DNA of 64,000 bases from Fulvimarina sp039652615 (GCF_039652615.1 NZ_JBDJAC010000014.1:1-64000); one strand, 5' to 3'. Positions 51,929-61,725 are shown, numbered from the stretch's first letter. The notes: generated from the sequence alone by a model not told the origin. Numbers and translations: made by a program.

Positions 51929-52042
51929 ACAGACGCGGCCGGCTGCAGATTGACCTTTGGTGAAACTGACGGCAGCATCCCCATCGTGCGGTTGGGAGAC
52001 CGCTCGAAACGCACGCCGTAAAGGCGGCAAAGGGAGGAATTC

Positions 52043-53302
52043 ATGAAGACTTGGCTTCTGGCCTCGGCGGCTGTGCTCGCCCTGACGGTCGCATCCGGCG
52101 CGCAGACGCAGGACATCCCCGACAACATGGAAAAGCTGCAGGGCATGCAGTCGACCGGCACGTCGATGGAATTCAAAACCGTCGACCAGACCGGCGACTA
52201 TGCCGATCAGCTGAAGAAGAATCTCGAACAGATCAAGCTGCCGGACGGCTTCAAGATAGAACTCTACGCCGTCGTCCCGGACGCCCGGCACATTGCGAAC
52301 GGGCCCCAGGGCGTTGCGACTTTCGTGGGAACGCGCAAGCAGAATGTCTGGGTGGTCACCGATCGCGACAAGAACCGCGTGGCGGACGAGGTGAAGGAAT
52401 TCGCGCCGTCGATCGACTTCACGATCCCGAACGGCGTCTGCTTCTCCGATGACGGTTTCCTCTACATCGCCGAGCAGAACCGCGTCCTGGTGCTGCCGGC
52501 GGCGGAATTCTTCTACGAAAGTCCGGATGTCGCCGTGGGCGTCGTTACGCCGCAGGGCGAGCTCGTTCCGAAGTCGGAGGAGAGCTTCAACCATACCGCC
52601 CGCGTCTGCCGGATCGGACCCGACGACCGCCTCTACATCTCGCTCGGCCAGCCCTACAATGTGCCGCCGAAGGAGAAGATGGACCTCTACAAGAAAGAGG
52701 GCATCGGCGGCATCATTTCGATGAAGCGCGACGGCTCGGACCGTCAGGTCTATGCGACCGGGGTGCGCAATTCGGTCGGCATGGATTTCGACCCGCAGAG
52801 CGGGAAGCTCTGGTTCACGGACAACCAGGTGGACGGCATGGGGGACGATATCCCGCCCGGCGAGATTAACATGGCGGAAAAAGCCGGCCAGAATTTCGGC
52901 TTCCCCTGGTATGGCGGCGGCGACGTGCGCACCAACGAGTACAAGGACGAGGACATTCCGGCGGACGTCGTCATGCCGCAGGCCGAGACGGTGGCCCACG
53001 CGGCCGATCTCGGAATGGACTTCTACGGCGCGGACAGTTTCCCGGAGAAATACCGGGGCGGAATCTTCTCGGCCCAGCACGGGTCCTGGAACCGCACGGA
53101 GCCCGTCGGTGCGCGCGTGATGTTCACGCCGCTTAACGAGGACGGGACCGCCGGCGAGCCGGAGCCTTTCGCGGAAGGCTGGCTGACTGACAGCGGCGAA
53201 TATATCGGCCGGCCGGTCGACGTCTCGGTGATGAAGGACGGATCGCTGCTGGTTTCCGACGATCTGGCAGGCGCGCTCTACCGGATCTCCTACGAGCAAT
53301 AG
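52043..53302 (+). CDS. Sorbosone-dehydrogenase-like (PQQ-type) protein
   Basis: The 419-residue periplasmic protein has a signal peptide (LLASAAVLALTVASGAQTQ) and a six-blade beta-propeller of the glucose/sorbosone dehydrogenase family: KLPDGFKIELYAVVPDARH, NGVCFSDDGFLYIAEQNRVL, GVRNSVGMDFDPQSGKLWFTDN, and GFPWYGGGD. Members may use PQQ to oxidise aldoses; catalytic residues were not checked one by one. The small cytochrome c gene 84 bp downstream is a plausible electron acceptor. No PQQ-synthesis genes are in the window. Confidence 0.85.
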   Translation: MKTWLLASAAVLALTVASGAQTQDIPDNMEKLQGMQSTGTSMEFKTVDQTGDYADQLKKNLEQIKLPDGFKIELYAVVPDARHIANGPQGVATFVGTRKQNVWVVTDRDKNRVADEVKEFAPSIDFTIPNGVCFSDDGFLYIAEQNRVLVLPAAEFFYESPDVAVGVVTPQGELVPKSEESFNHTARVCRIGPDDRLYISLGQPYNVPPKEKMDLYKKEGIGGIISMKRDGSDRQVYATGVRNSVGMDFDPQSGKLWFTDNQVDGMGDDIPPGEINMAEKAGQNFGFPWYGGGDVRTNEYKDEDIPADVVMPQAETVAHAADLGMDFYGADSFPEKYRGGIFSAQHGSWNRTEPVGARVMFTPLNEDGTAGEPEPFAEGWLTDSGEYIGRPVDVSVMKDGSLLVSDDLAGALYRISYEQ

Positions 53303-53386
53303 ACCTCGCCGGGTTCGAAATCCTGGGCGGCGCGGACATCTGGTCGCGCCGTCCGATCTCCGTCATGCCAATCCAGGATCAAGAGA

Positions 53387-53719
53387 ATGATCGTTCGGCT
53401 CGTCCTCTCCGCAGTCATGATCTCGACTTTCGCGTTGCCGGCGCAAGTCCTCGCGGCCGATGCCGCCGCAGGGCGGGAGAAGGCCTCTCAATGCGCAACC
53501 TGCCATGGCAAGGACGGCATCGCGGTCCAGCCCGATGCGCCGAACCTTGCCGGCATGAGCCCGATCTATACCGAGGCTCAGCTCAAGGCCTTCAAATCGG
53601 GCGAGCGCCAGCATCAGCAGATGTCGATCATCGCATCCAGCCTCAGCGACGAGGACATCGCGGACCTTTCCGCCTGGTATGCCTCGATCGAGGTGACGGC
53701 GACGCTTCCGCAGAAATGA
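53387..53719 (+). CDS. Class I c-type cytochrome
   Basis: The 110-residue protein has a signal peptide (LVLSAVMISTFALPAQVLA), the haem site CATCHGKDG and a later Met candidate (HQQMSIIASSLSDEDIADLSAWY). A single-haem soluble cytochrome, it probably accepts electrons from the upstream sorbosone-dehydrogenase-like protein. Confidence 0.9.
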   Translation: MIVRLVLSAVMISTFALPAQVLAADAAAGREKASQCATCHGKDGIAVQPDAPNLAGMSPIYTEAQLKAFKSGERQHQQMSIIASSLSDEDIADLSAWYASIEVTATLPQK

Positions 53720-53851
53720 CACCAGAACGCGATGAGTGACCTCATCACGGTTTGGCGGAAGGTCATCGCTCGTTTCCGGGTGACCCGGTTCGACATGTGG
53801 GCTGCTCGTACATAGCTCTGGTCCCGCACCGGATCCGAGAAAGGAATTCCC

Positions 53852-54379
53852 ATGACCCACACGACCCCGACACCGGGACAGACCGCACCGCAGCTTCAGG
53901 TGGAGGCGCTTGGCGGCGAGGCGATCGATCTTCGAAGTGACCGGCCCGAAAATTTCACCCTCGTCTTCTTCTATCGCGGATTGCACTGTCCGATCTGCCG
54001 CAAGCAGCTCGAGGAATTGAACGGGAAGCTCGACGCCTTCAGGCAAATCGGCGTGAAGGTTCACGCCATTTCGATGGACGAAAGGGATCGGGCCGAGAAA
54101 CAGAAGGCCGAATGGTCGATCGACGATCTTGCCATCGGCTATGGCCTCAGTGAGGCGAGCGCGCGCGAGTGGGGTCTCTATATCTCGAAGAAAGAACAGG
54201 ATGCCGAGCCTGCGCGGTTCGCAGAGCCGGGTATCGCGGCGATAAGACCTGACGGAACGCTCTACTCGCTCCACCTCCAGAACGTCCCCTTCGCCCGGCC
54301 GACGCTCGACGGCCTGATCGAGGGGCTGACGTTCATTATCGAGAAAGACTATCCGGTCCGCGGCACTCTCGCCGCCTGA
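53852..54379 (+). CDS. Peroxiredoxin-like (AhpC/TSA-like) protein
   Basis: The 175-residue thioredoxin-fold protein has LVFFYRGLHCPICRKQLEEL. The CPIC pair is at the place of the peroxidatic Cys of the AhpC/TSA group, followed by GVKVHAISMDERDRAEKQKA. The usual PxxxT/SxxC motif is altered to RGLHCPIC. It probably reduces peroxides or disulfides; the exact partner is unknown. Ends before a strong terminator. Confidence 0.82.
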   Translation: MTHTTPTPGQTAPQLQVEALGGEAIDLRSDRPENFTLVFFYRGLHCPICRKQLEELNGKLDAFRQIGVKVHAISMDERDRAEKQKAEWSIDDLAIGYGLSEASAREWGLYISKKEQDAEPARFAEPGIAAIRPDGTLYSLHLQNVPFARPTLDGLIEGLTFIIEKDYPVRGTLAA

Positions 54380-54410
54380 TTCCTGAGGACGATGTCACCG
54401 ACAGACAAAA

Positions 54411-54441
54411 GAAAAGGGCCCGCAAGGAGCCCTTTTCTCGT
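54411..54441. terminator. Bidirectional terminator between convergent genes
   Basis: GAAAAGGGC and GCCCTTTTC form a stem with an eight- to nine-base loop; AAAA precedes and TCGTTT follows. It lies between the peroxiredoxin-like gene and the convergent DUF7282 gene. Confidence 0.75.
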
Positions 54442-54475
54442 TTCAGTGGGCAAAAGCCCAAAACCTATGCGGTAA

Positions 54476-54892
54476 TTACTGTGCAGTGACCGTCGTCTGG
54501 ACGAGTTCGCCATCGACCTTGATCGGGCCGTCTTCGGTGGCGCCGAGCGTGTATTCGAACACGCCTTCTTCATTGCCGCCGGCCTCGGAGTGGACCATCA
54601 GCATGAGCATGTCGCCGCTTGCGACCTCTTCATCGAGATCCGCCGTCACGTTCTCGTTCTCGCCCGCCTGGAGCGCGGTGTGGCCGACGACCGGGCCGGG
54701 CTTCATGTCGGCATCGGTGCGGTGAACGACGAGCCAGCCGGCTTCGGGAGCGGTTACGGATTCAGCCGTCACGGAGCCGCCGGAAACGTCCTGATTGGAG
54801 GCGGTGACGCCTGGCGTCATGTTGTCGGACTGCGCGAAAGCTGCCGTAGCGAAGCCAGCGGATGCGAGAAGTGCAATCATCGTGCGGGTCAT
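54476..54892 (-). CDS. Secreted DUF7282-like protein
   Basis: The 138-residue protein has a signal peptide (MIALLASAGFATAAFAQS) and a compact beta domain (GWLVVHRTDADMKPGPVVGH, DLDEEVASGDMLMLMVHSEAGG, GVFEYTLGATEDGPI). This is the pattern of the DUF7282/'cell-surface' domain found in bacterial and archaeal secreted proteins. Function is unknown. Start at 54892 has GGAAGGA upstream. Confidence 0.75.
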   Translation of the reverse strand: MTRTMIALLASAGFATAAFAQSDNMTPGVTASNQDVSGGSVTAESVTAPEAGWLVVHRTDADMKPGPVVGHTALQAGENENVTADLDEEVASGDMLMLMVHSEAGGNEEGVFEYTLGATEDGPIKVDGELVQTTVTAQ

Positions 54893-55025
54893 GTAGAATC
54901 CTTCCGTTATCTTCACATCCTGTTTCGGATGTTCGGGGAAGATACGGTTGGCCGAACGAATGGTTTCGAATTCTTTTTTTCGTTATTGATTTTTCGAAGT
55001 CGTTCACGTGTCCGTCAGGAGGGCT

Positions 55026-56831
55026 TTACTCCGCTGCCTGGCGTATCTGGCCAGCGTCGAACTGCAACCGGGCGAGACGGGCATAGAGGCCGTTTTTCTC
55101 GATCAGGCTCTGATGGGTGCCTTCCTCGACGATGCGGCCGCCGTCGAGAACGAGGATCCGATCGGCTTTCAGAACCGTCGCCAGACGGTGGGCGATCACC
55201 AGGGTGGTGCGCCCCACCATGAGCTCGTCGAGGGCTTTCTGGACCAAGACCTCGCTTTCGGCGTCCAGCGCGGACGTCGCCTCGTCGAGAAGAAGGATCG
55301 GCGCATCGCGCAAGATCGCGCGGGCGATCGCGATTCTCTGGCGCTGGCCGCCCGACAGCGTGATGCCGCGCTCGCCGAGAAGTGTCGCATAATCCCTGTC
55401 GAGCGCCTCGATGAAATTCGAGGCGAGGGCGGATTGGGCGGCGGAGCGGATCTCGGCCTCGCTCGCGCCGGGCTGGCCGAAGGCGATGTTGTCGACGACC
55501 GAGGCTGCGAAGATCGTCGTGTCCTGGGGAACGAAGGCGATGCGTGCGCGCACATCGGCCGGGTCGGCTTTCGCGATATCGACGCCATCGATGGCGATCG
55601 TGCCGGACAGGGGGTCGTAAAAACGCTCGATCAGTCCGAAGATCGTCGATTTTCCCGCGCCGGACGCCCCGACGATGGCGACGGTTTCGCCGGGGGCGAT
55701 CGTGAAGCTCAGGTCTTCGATCGTCGGCAGGTCGGGCCGGCTCGGATAGGCGAAGGTCACATGATCGAAGACGATCCGGCCTTCGGAGGGTGACGTCAGG
55801 GGGAGCGGTTGGGCTGGAGCGACGACCTGCGGCTCCTCCATCAGGATTTCGCTCAGGCGCTCGGCGGCACCTGCAGCGAGCGCCAGTTCGCCCCAGACCT
55901 CCGAAAGCTGGCCGAGGGCGCCGGCCGCAAAGACCGCGTAGAGCAGGAACTGGCCGAGCGTGCCGGGTGAAAGCGTGTCGAGCGCGACGCGGCTCGCACC
56001 GATCCACAGCACCGCGACGATCGAGGCAAAAATCAGGAAGATCGCGACGGCCGTCAGCATCGCTCGGGCCTTGATCGAGGATTTCGCCGCACCGAAGGCC
56101 CGGTCGACGGCATCGCCATAACGCTTTGAGACCGCGCCTTCGCTTGTGAAGGCCTGGACCGTACGCATGGCGCCGATCGCTTCCGAGGCATAGGCCGTCG
56201 CCTCTGCGAGCGTATCCTGCGCCTCGCGGGAGCGCCGGCGCACGCCGCGCCCGAAAGCGACGAGCGGCAGGACGATGAGAGGAATCGCCGCGATCACGAT
56301 CAGCGACAGGCTCGGGCTGGTGACGATCATCATGGCGAGTGCGCCAAGAAAGAGGATCGCATTGCGCAGGAAAACCGAGGCGGTGGAGCCGACAGCGGAC
56401 TTGATCTGCGTCGTATCGGCCGCGAGCCGCGAGACGATCTCGCCGGACAGCGAGCGGTCGTAAAAGGCTGGCGAGAGCTTCGTTACGTGGGTGAAGACAT
56501 CCTTGCGCACTTCCGCGACGACGCGCTCGCCGAGGGTGACGACGAAGAAATATCGGCACGCGCTGGAAATCGCGAGAAGCGCGGCCAGCACGAAGAGCAT
56601 GACGAAATAGGCGTTGATGAGAGAAGTCGAGGACGAGGTGAAGCCCTCGTCGACGACGCGGCGCACGGCAAGTGGCAGGGAAAGCGTGACGAGCGCTGCG
56701 AGTGTGAGGAAAATCACAGCGCCGATGGCGAGCCCCTTGTGGTGCTTCACATAGGGAACCAGCCTGCGAAGAGGACGCAGATTGCGCCGCTTCCGGGCAT
56801 CTTCGGTGTTCTTGCTGCTCGTCAAACTCAA
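55026..56831 (-). CDS. ABC exporter, fused permease-ATPase (MsbA-like)
   Basis: The 601-residue half-transporter has six membrane helices (residues about 25-320) and a nucleotide-binding domain with Walker A (IVGASGAGKSTIFGLI), signature ITLSGGQRQRIAIARAI, Walker B (ILLLDEATSALD) and the switch His (LVIAHRLATV). It acts as a homodimer to export lipid or drug-like substrates. Many Hyphomicrobiales encode this type next to rpmE, as here, divergent. The actual substrate is unknown. Confidence 0.95.
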   Translation of the reverse strand: MSLTSSKNTEDARKRRNLRPLRRLVPYVKHHKGLAIGAVIFLTLAALVTLSLPLAVRRVVDEGFTSSSTSLINAYFVMLFVLAALLAISSACRYFFVVTLGERVVAEVRKDVFTHVTKLSPAFYDRSLSGEIVSRLAADTTQIKSAVGSTASVFLRNAILFLGALAMMIVTSPSLSLIVIAAIPLIVLPLVAFGRGVRRRSREAQDTLAEATAYASEAIGAMRTVQAFTSEGAVSKRYGDAVDRAFGAAKSSIKARAMLTAVAIFLIFASIVAVLWIGASRVALDTLSPGTLGQFLLYAVFAAGALGQLSEVWGELALAAGAAERLSEILMEEPQVVAPAQPLPLTSPSEGRIVFDHVTFAYPSRPDLPTIEDLSFTIAPGETVAIVGASGAGKSTIFGLIERFYDPLSGTIAIDGVDIAKADPADVRARIAFVPQDTTIFAASVVDNIAFGQPGASEAEIRSAAQSALASNFIEALDRDYATLLGERGITLSGGQRQRIAIARAILRDAPILLLDEATSALDAESEVLVQKALDELMVGRTTLVIAHRLATVLKADRILVLDGGRIVEEGTHQSLIEKNGLYARLARLQFDAGQIRQAAE

Positions 56832-57068
56832 GCGTTACGCCTTCCCCGTTCGGGGTTTAAGTCCGCCCGTTTGCCGGGCGTTTCAAGTTCGGTGCGACAT
56901 CGCGCGCGCCATGGCCTTGCGGTGGACGCGCGGCTTGTGTATAGGCTCGCCCCTGAATTTGGAAGCTTTGAACGGCTTCTTGTCCCCCGCGACAACCTGG
57001 GCTTTTGGCCAGCTTCATGCTGGGAGCGCCGGTCTCTTGGGGTTCTGCCGAAGCCAAGGACGATGGTT

Positions 57069-57290
57069 ATGAAACAAGATCTGCATCCCGACTACCACAT
57101 GATCACCGTGGTCATGACGAACGGCACTGAATACCAGACCCGTTCGACCTGGGGTTCCGAGGGCGACAAGATGAACCTCGACATCGACCCCACGACCCAT
57201 CCGGCCTGGACCGGCGGCAATCAGCAGCTGATGGATCGCGGCGGCCGCGTTTCGCGCTTCAAGAAGCGCTACGAAGGCCTCGGCATCTAA
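57069..57290 (+). CDS. rpmE: Ribosomal protein bL31
   Basis: The 73-residue protein is plainly bL31 (LHPDYHMITVVMTNGTEYQ, HPAWTGGNQQLMDRGGRVSRF). It has no cysteine, so it is the zinc-free form. The start at 57069 is chosen over 57063 because AAGGA sits 8 bp upstream. It is followed by a terminator and is transcribed alone. Confidence 0.97.
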   Translation: MKQDLHPDYHMITVVMTNGTEYQTRSTWGSEGDKMNLDIDPTTHPAWTGGNQQLMDRGGRVSRFKKRYEGLGI

Positions 57291-57331
57291 TTTACCGGCG
57301 GGTCCTTTCGCGCCATCGAAAAGGGATTTCT

Positions 57332-57372
57332 CCCGGCAGGCTTTCGTGTCTGCCGGGCTTTCTTCGTTTGTC
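57332..57372 (+). terminator. rpmE terminator
   Basis: CCCGGCAG and CTGCCGGG form an 8-bp stem with a 10-base loop and are followed by CTTTCTTCGTTT. The remaining 240 bp up to the FUSC gene hold no gene; they must carry its promoter, which was not recognised. Confidence 0.8.
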
Positions 57373-57611
57373 CGACCATAATGCTGCTGCCGTTCTATGG
57401 CCGTGTGATCAGGGCATGCAAAGCGGTTTGAGCGTCGAGAAGTCTTGATACGCGGGAACGGCCGCAGCAGTAGGCCCTCGTGCTCTGCGTCGGCGAAGAC
57501 GGGCCGTTTTTCGGCATGGGCCGAAGCGCGGGCTGGAAAGGTGCGCCGCCGCTCTAATTTCCCGGCAAGCCGGGCGCTGCCGCTGCGGTTTTTCGGCTGG
57601 GACGATCATGG

Positions 57612-59744
57612 ATGAGTGACACCGCGACCTCAGCGGACGCAATCAGCTGGGAGAATCGGATAACCGGCGGCCTCTCGGCGATCGGCCTCGATGGCGCACA
57701 GGCTCTCTACGCGTTCAAGGTGATGGTCGCGGCCGGCATCACCATGTTTCTGGCGTTTCTCGTCGACCTTCCCAACACATACTGGGCGCTGTTGACGCTC
57801 CCGCTCGTCGCCACCCAGCAGTCCGGCACGACCGTCTGGCGCAGCGCAGCGCGTGTCGGCGGAACATTGACCGGCGCAGCGGTCGTGCTCTTCTTCATCG
57901 GGCTTTTCGCGCAGAATGGCCTCGTGATGATTGCCTGCCTGGCGCTCTGGATCTTCGGCTGCGGCTACAATGCCCGCTCGCAGGTCGGTTTCGATGGGTA
58001 CGCCTACGGCACGGCCGGCCTCACCGCGCTCGTGGTTGCGATTGATACCGGTGCGAATGCCCAGATGGGGTTCTTTTACGCCTACTGGCGGTCCACCGAG
58101 ACGATTATCGCGGTGATCGCGAGTTTCATGGTGCTTCTGACGATCTTTCCGCGCTCCGTCGGGGATGATCTCATCGATAATTTCACGACCGCGACGGGCA
58201 AGGTGCTCGACCTTTTGCGCGATGCTGCGCGGATCAATGCAGAGCAGAGTGCGAAAGCCCGTCTGGGCGCTGCGACCAGCCTTGATGGGCTCTTCACGCT
58301 GCTGCGTGCGCAGAAGCTGGAGCGCGCCCATTCTGGGCCCGATTTCACGCGCGTTCGCACGGCGACTGCCCGTCTCGATGCATTGTATATCGATACGGGA
58401 GCACTCTCCACAGTTGTCGCACAGGCGACGGACGAGGGTATTCTCGACGGGGATCTGGAAGCCAAGCGTAGCCGCTTCAGCGAGCTGATCGAGGATGTTC
58501 CGAGCCCGCTTTCCCACCTGGAAACGGCAGGAGATCGAATTACGGCGCTCCGCGACTACGCCGAGACAATCGACCGCAAGAAGGCGATGAAGGCGGTCGT
58601 CCTCAGCAAGAGCAAGGCGGAGCGCGCCGAGGGATTGCTGCTTTTCTGGTTGCGCCAATCCGCCATCTCGCTCGCCGCCACGCTGGAGGCGGCGGCGGCT
58701 GTCGCCGATCCGAAGCGCGATGCGCTGCCGGAGGTCAGCTTCTCGACACGCTATCCCGACAGAAGTGCCGCCATCCAGCGCGGGCTGAGGCCGGCGTCCG
58801 CCTTTGTCTGCGTCGGCCTGTTCTGGATCTTTTCCGCCTGGAGCAATGGCGCGATCCTGGCGCTCATCACCGGCGCTCTTTCTCTCCTGATCCCAACGAT
58901 CCTGCCGCGCGCGATGTTCGCAACGGCGGGCATCAAGATCTTCATGGGCTTTCTCTCTGGCGGCATCATTGCCCTGATGCTGATGCTGATGCTGCCATAT
59001 ATGACCGGGTTTACCGGGTTTCTCACCCTGTTCCTGCCCACGATCTTCGTGATCTTCTACGTCTGCAAGGGACCGAACCGGGCGGTCGCGCTCGGCTCGA
59101 CGATCATGCTCGCCATCGCTCTGCAGCCGTCCAACACACAGGTCTACGATCCGGCCCGTCTGATCAATACGGTGATGACTCTGATGATCATGCCGGCAGC
59201 CTTCATCTCGGCGATGTATATAATCTTCCCGGAAAATACGGCTTGGCTTCGGCGCCACCTCAACAAGGCGGGAACGAAGCTGTTGCGATCCGCGGCCTCC
59301 GGCCGGGCTCGCAACGAGAACACCTTCCTTGCCCAGGCAATCGATGTCGTCGCCGATTATGGCGGTGACCTCGATATGGACAATGAGGGCGACGCCCGTC
59401 TGGTGAAGCGGGTGCGGGCAATCACGCAGGCTGGACGCGAACTGATCGCGATCGAGAGGCTTCGACGGCACAACCGTTTACCGGCCCGCCTGAAGGACGA
59501 TCTCCCGAAAGTGCGCGAGGCGATGGCCAACGCCGCGCTTAAACATAGCGGCGAGGATACGTCCGAAGAGATCGGGGTTCTGGAACAGGCACGGATCCAC
59601 GCGGCCGAACTCCTGTCCGACAGCGAGATCAGCGCCTTGAAACAAAGCGCGACGCTTCGTTACGCGCTCGCGATCGAACAGATCAGGACGCTCGTCGAGC
59701 TTGGAGGTATCGCACTGCCACGAAAGAACGCCCATGCGTCATGA
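57612..59744 (+). CDS. FUSC-family efflux protein (AaeB-like)
   Basis: The 710-residue membrane protein has two similar halves of about six helices (first around FKVMVAAGITMFLAFLVDLP, second around FVCVGLFWIFSAWSNGAILA) separated and followed by large cytoplasmic domains. This is the FUSC layout of aromatic acid exporter AaeB and YccS/YhcK proteins. It lies in an operon with a DUF1656 (AaeX-like) protein and a HlyD adaptor, so the three form a tripartite exporter for aromatic acids or similar small compounds. The outer-membrane partner is not encoded here. Confidence 0.88.
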   Translation: MSDTATSADAISWENRITGGLSAIGLDGAQALYAFKVMVAAGITMFLAFLVDLPNTYWALLTLPLVATQQSGTTVWRSAARVGGTLTGAAVVLFFIGLFAQNGLVMIACLALWIFGCGYNARSQVGFDGYAYGTAGLTALVVAIDTGANAQMGFFYAYWRSTETIIAVIASFMVLLTIFPRSVGDDLIDNFTTATGKVLDLLRDAARINAEQSAKARLGAATSLDGLFTLLRAQKLERAHSGPDFTRVRTATARLDALYIDTGALSTVVAQATDEGILDGDLEAKRSRFSELIEDVPSPLSHLETAGDRITALRDYAETIDRKKAMKAVVLSKSKAERAEGLLLFWLRQSAISLAATLEAAAAVADPKRDALPEVSFSTRYPDRSAAIQRGLRPASAFVCVGLFWIFSAWSNGAILALITGALSLLIPTILPRAMFATAGIKIFMGFLSGGIIALMLMLMLPYMTGFTGFLTLFLPTIFVIFYVCKGPNRAVALGSTIMLAIALQPSNTQVYDPARLINTVMTLMIMPAAFISAMYIIFPENTAWLRRHLNKAGTKLLRSAASGRARNENTFLAQAIDVVADYGGDLDMDNEGDARLVKRVRAITQAGRELIAIERLRRHNRLPARLKDDLPKVREAMANAALKHSGEDTSEEIGVLEQARIHAAELLSDSEISALKQSATLRYALAIEQIRTLVELGGIALPRKNAHAS

Positions 59745-59937
59745 GATCTCCGTCATCGGTGTGTTCGCGCCCTCTCTCATCCTCTGCGCCCTGCTTGCGG
59801 CTGCGTCGTGGTTTCTCGTCGACTATGTCATGCTGCGGTTCTCGATCTGGCGGTTCTTCTGGCATCCGCCCCTGGCGCGGCTTGCGCTCTACTTCTTTCT
59901 CTTCGGCATCGTCTCGGTGCTCTATCCAGACTTCTGA
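59734..59937 (+). CDS. DUF1656 small membrane protein (AaeX-like)
   Basis: The 67-residue protein has two helices and ends in LALYFFLFGIVSVLYPDF, as DUF1656/AaeX proteins do. It overlaps the end of the FUSC gene by 11 bp and precedes the HlyD gene by 21 bp, the order aaeB-aaeX-aaeA type. Start at 59734 gives the short standard form. Confidence 0.85.
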   Translation: MRHEISVIGVFAPSLILCALLAAASWFLVDYVMLRFSIWRFFWHPPLARLALYFFLFGIVSVLYPDF

Positions 59938-59958
59938 GCTTCGGGATATCCTCGCCGC

Positions 59959-60897
59959 ATGATCGTCATTCGCCTTCTCCTCACTGCCGCCATCGTGATC
60001 GCGGCCATCTTCGGCGTCGTCTATATCTGGACCACCTATTTCGAGAACCCGTGGACGCGCGACGCCCATGTGCGCGCGGACGTCGTCGAGATCGCAAGCT
60101 ACGTGCCGGGCACGATCACCGAGCTCAACGTCGTCGATAATCAGGAGGTGAAGAAGGGCGACGTCATTCTGAGGATCGATCAGAGGGGCTACGAGACCTC
60201 CGTCGCACAGGCCCAGGCTCAGGTCGCTCAGGCAGAGGCCGAATTCAGGCTGCAGCAGCAACAAGCGGCGCGTCTGACCGAATTGGAGAACCAGGACACC
60301 GCGGCCATCGCCAATGTGAAGGTTGCCAATGCCCAGCTGCAGGCGACGGCGGCGAAGGCTTCGCTCGAGGCGGCACGAGAACACTTGCGTGCGGCCCAGA
60401 TCGATCTCGAACGCACGACGATCGAAGCCCCGGTAAGCGGCTATATAACGAACCTCACCGCCGATACGGGCGACTTCGTTTCCGCCGGCAATGCCTTCAT
60501 GGCGATCGTCGACAAGAACTCCTTCCGGATCGATGCCTATTTCATGGAGACGAAGCTACCGGGCATCAAGGTCGGCGACGCTGCGAAGATCAACCTGATG
60601 GCGAACTCTCAGGTGCTGAAGGGCAAGGTGCAGGGCATTGCCCGCGGCATTTATCGCGAACAGGGCGAATCGTCGGAGCTGCTGGAAATGCCGAAGGCTT
60701 CTTTCCAGTGGATACGACTTGCCCAGCGCGTTCCCGTCCAGATCGCCATTCTGGAGCTTCCCGATGGAATTCCGCTCGTCTCCGGCACGACGGCGACCGT
60801 GATCATCGAACCGACCGGTGATGACAGGACGCAGAACGAGGGTGTGTTCGACTGGATTGGCCGGAAGGTGACGGGGCTGTTCGCCAGTCTTCATTAA
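59959..60897 (+). CDS. HlyD-family membrane-fusion protein (AaeA-like)
   Basis: The 312-residue adaptor has one N-terminal helix (LLTAAIVIAAIFGVVYIWTTY), a lipoyl-like segment WTRDAHVRADVVEIASYVPG, a coiled-coil hairpin (residues about 80-150) and the beta-barrel VSGYITNLTADTGDFVSAG. It bridges the inner-membrane FUSC protein to an outer-membrane channel. Third gene of the efflux operon. Confidence 0.92.
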   Translation: MIVIRLLLTAAIVIAAIFGVVYIWTTYFENPWTRDAHVRADVVEIASYVPGTITELNVVDNQEVKKGDVILRIDQRGYETSVAQAQAQVAQAEAEFRLQQQQAARLTELENQDTAAIANVKVANAQLQATAAKASLEAAREHLRAAQIDLERTTIEAPVSGYITNLTADTGDFVSAGNAFMAIVDKNSFRIDAYFMETKLPGIKVGDAAKINLMANSQVLKGKVQGIARGIYREQGESSELLEMPKASFQWIRLAQRVPVQIAILELPDGIPLVSGTTATVIIEPTGDDRTQNEGVFDWIGRKVTGLFASLH

Positions 60898-61001
60898 GTC
60901 GCCGGAACGAATGGCTGTCGCCGCCGCTCCGGCTGCCGGCGGACCTTTAAAATCGCCTGGTGTTATCGCTTCGGCGCAGGACGGGGCAGGGCGCCGTGCG
61001 G

Positions 61002-61544
61002 TCAGCTGCGGACTGGTGCGTGGGCGGAACCCTGTTCTGTAAGGGATCGCTCGATGCGCTCGCGCTCGAGCACGCCGGATTCGCGCAGATCGCGCTTCAG
61101 CTTGTCGATGGGCGGCGCGTAGAGAAAGCCGAACGAGACGCAATGTTCGCGTCCCTCGACCGCATGGTGCAGCCGATGGGCCTGGACGAGGCGCTTGGCA
61201 TAGCCGCGATGGGGCACATAATTGAACGGCCAGCGCTGGTGCACGAGGCCGTCATGGGCGACGAAATAAAGAAGTCCATAGATCGTGATGCCCCAGCCGA
61301 TGGCGAGCAATGTCGGCGAGAGATAATGGCCGACGGTGAAGAGCCCGATCGCGAAGCCGGCGAAGACGACCGCGTAGAGATCGTTCTTCTCGAACCAGCC
61401 TTCCGTCTCCTCGTGATGGGACTTGTGCCAGCCCCAGCCGAATTTCCCGTGCATGACGAACTTGTGGGCCCACCACGCATAGACCTCCATCAGGGCGACG
61501 GTGATAAGGGTCAGGCTGACGTAATAGAGTGTCCAGATCGTCAT
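61002..61544 (-). CDS. crtZ: Beta-carotene hydroxylase
   Basis: The 180-residue protein has the four His boxes of CrtZ-type di-iron hydroxylases: HKFVMH, HKSHH, HDGLVH and HRLHH, with membrane helices between. It hydroxylates the beta-ionone rings at C3 to give zeaxanthin. Start at 61544 gives the usual N-terminus (MTIWTLYYVSLTLI); the long upstream frame is not conserved. Near crtX and crtW, it is part of an astaxanthin-type pathway. Confidence 0.95.
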   Translation of the reverse strand: MTIWTLYYVSLTLITVALMEVYAWWAHKFVMHGKFGWGWHKSHHEETEGWFEKNDLYAVVFAGFAIGLFTVGHYLSPTLLAIGWGITIYGLLYFVAHDGLVHQRWPFNYVPHRGYAKRLVQAHRLHHAVEGREHCVSFGFLYAPPIDKLKRDLRESGVLERERIERSLTEQGSAHAPVRS

Positions 61545-61725
61545 GGGGTCTCTGTCGGCGTTTCCGGTGGTGTGCTCTTCGCCTTCATTATAGGTATCCG
61601 GCGAGGATATGGCACGCCCCTCCCGGGCGGCGGGCGCATAAGCCGCGCCGGCCTTGCGAAACAGGTCTGATCGCGTCGTGATTACCGGTTTGACAGGCGC
61701 ATCTGCGCCGCGTGGCGTTGCCGTA

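Noticed and set aside
51905..53299. 464-residue open frame on the minus strand
   Set aside because: Antisense to the sorbosone-dehydrogenase-like gene, which has family motifs and a signal peptide.
55015..56559. 514-residue frame overlapping the MsbA-like gene
   Set aside because: Alternative frame on the same strand, rich in Arg, without ABC motifs.
57630..59471. 613-residue open frame on the minus strand
   Set aside because: Antisense shadow of the FUSC gene with low-complexity charged composition.
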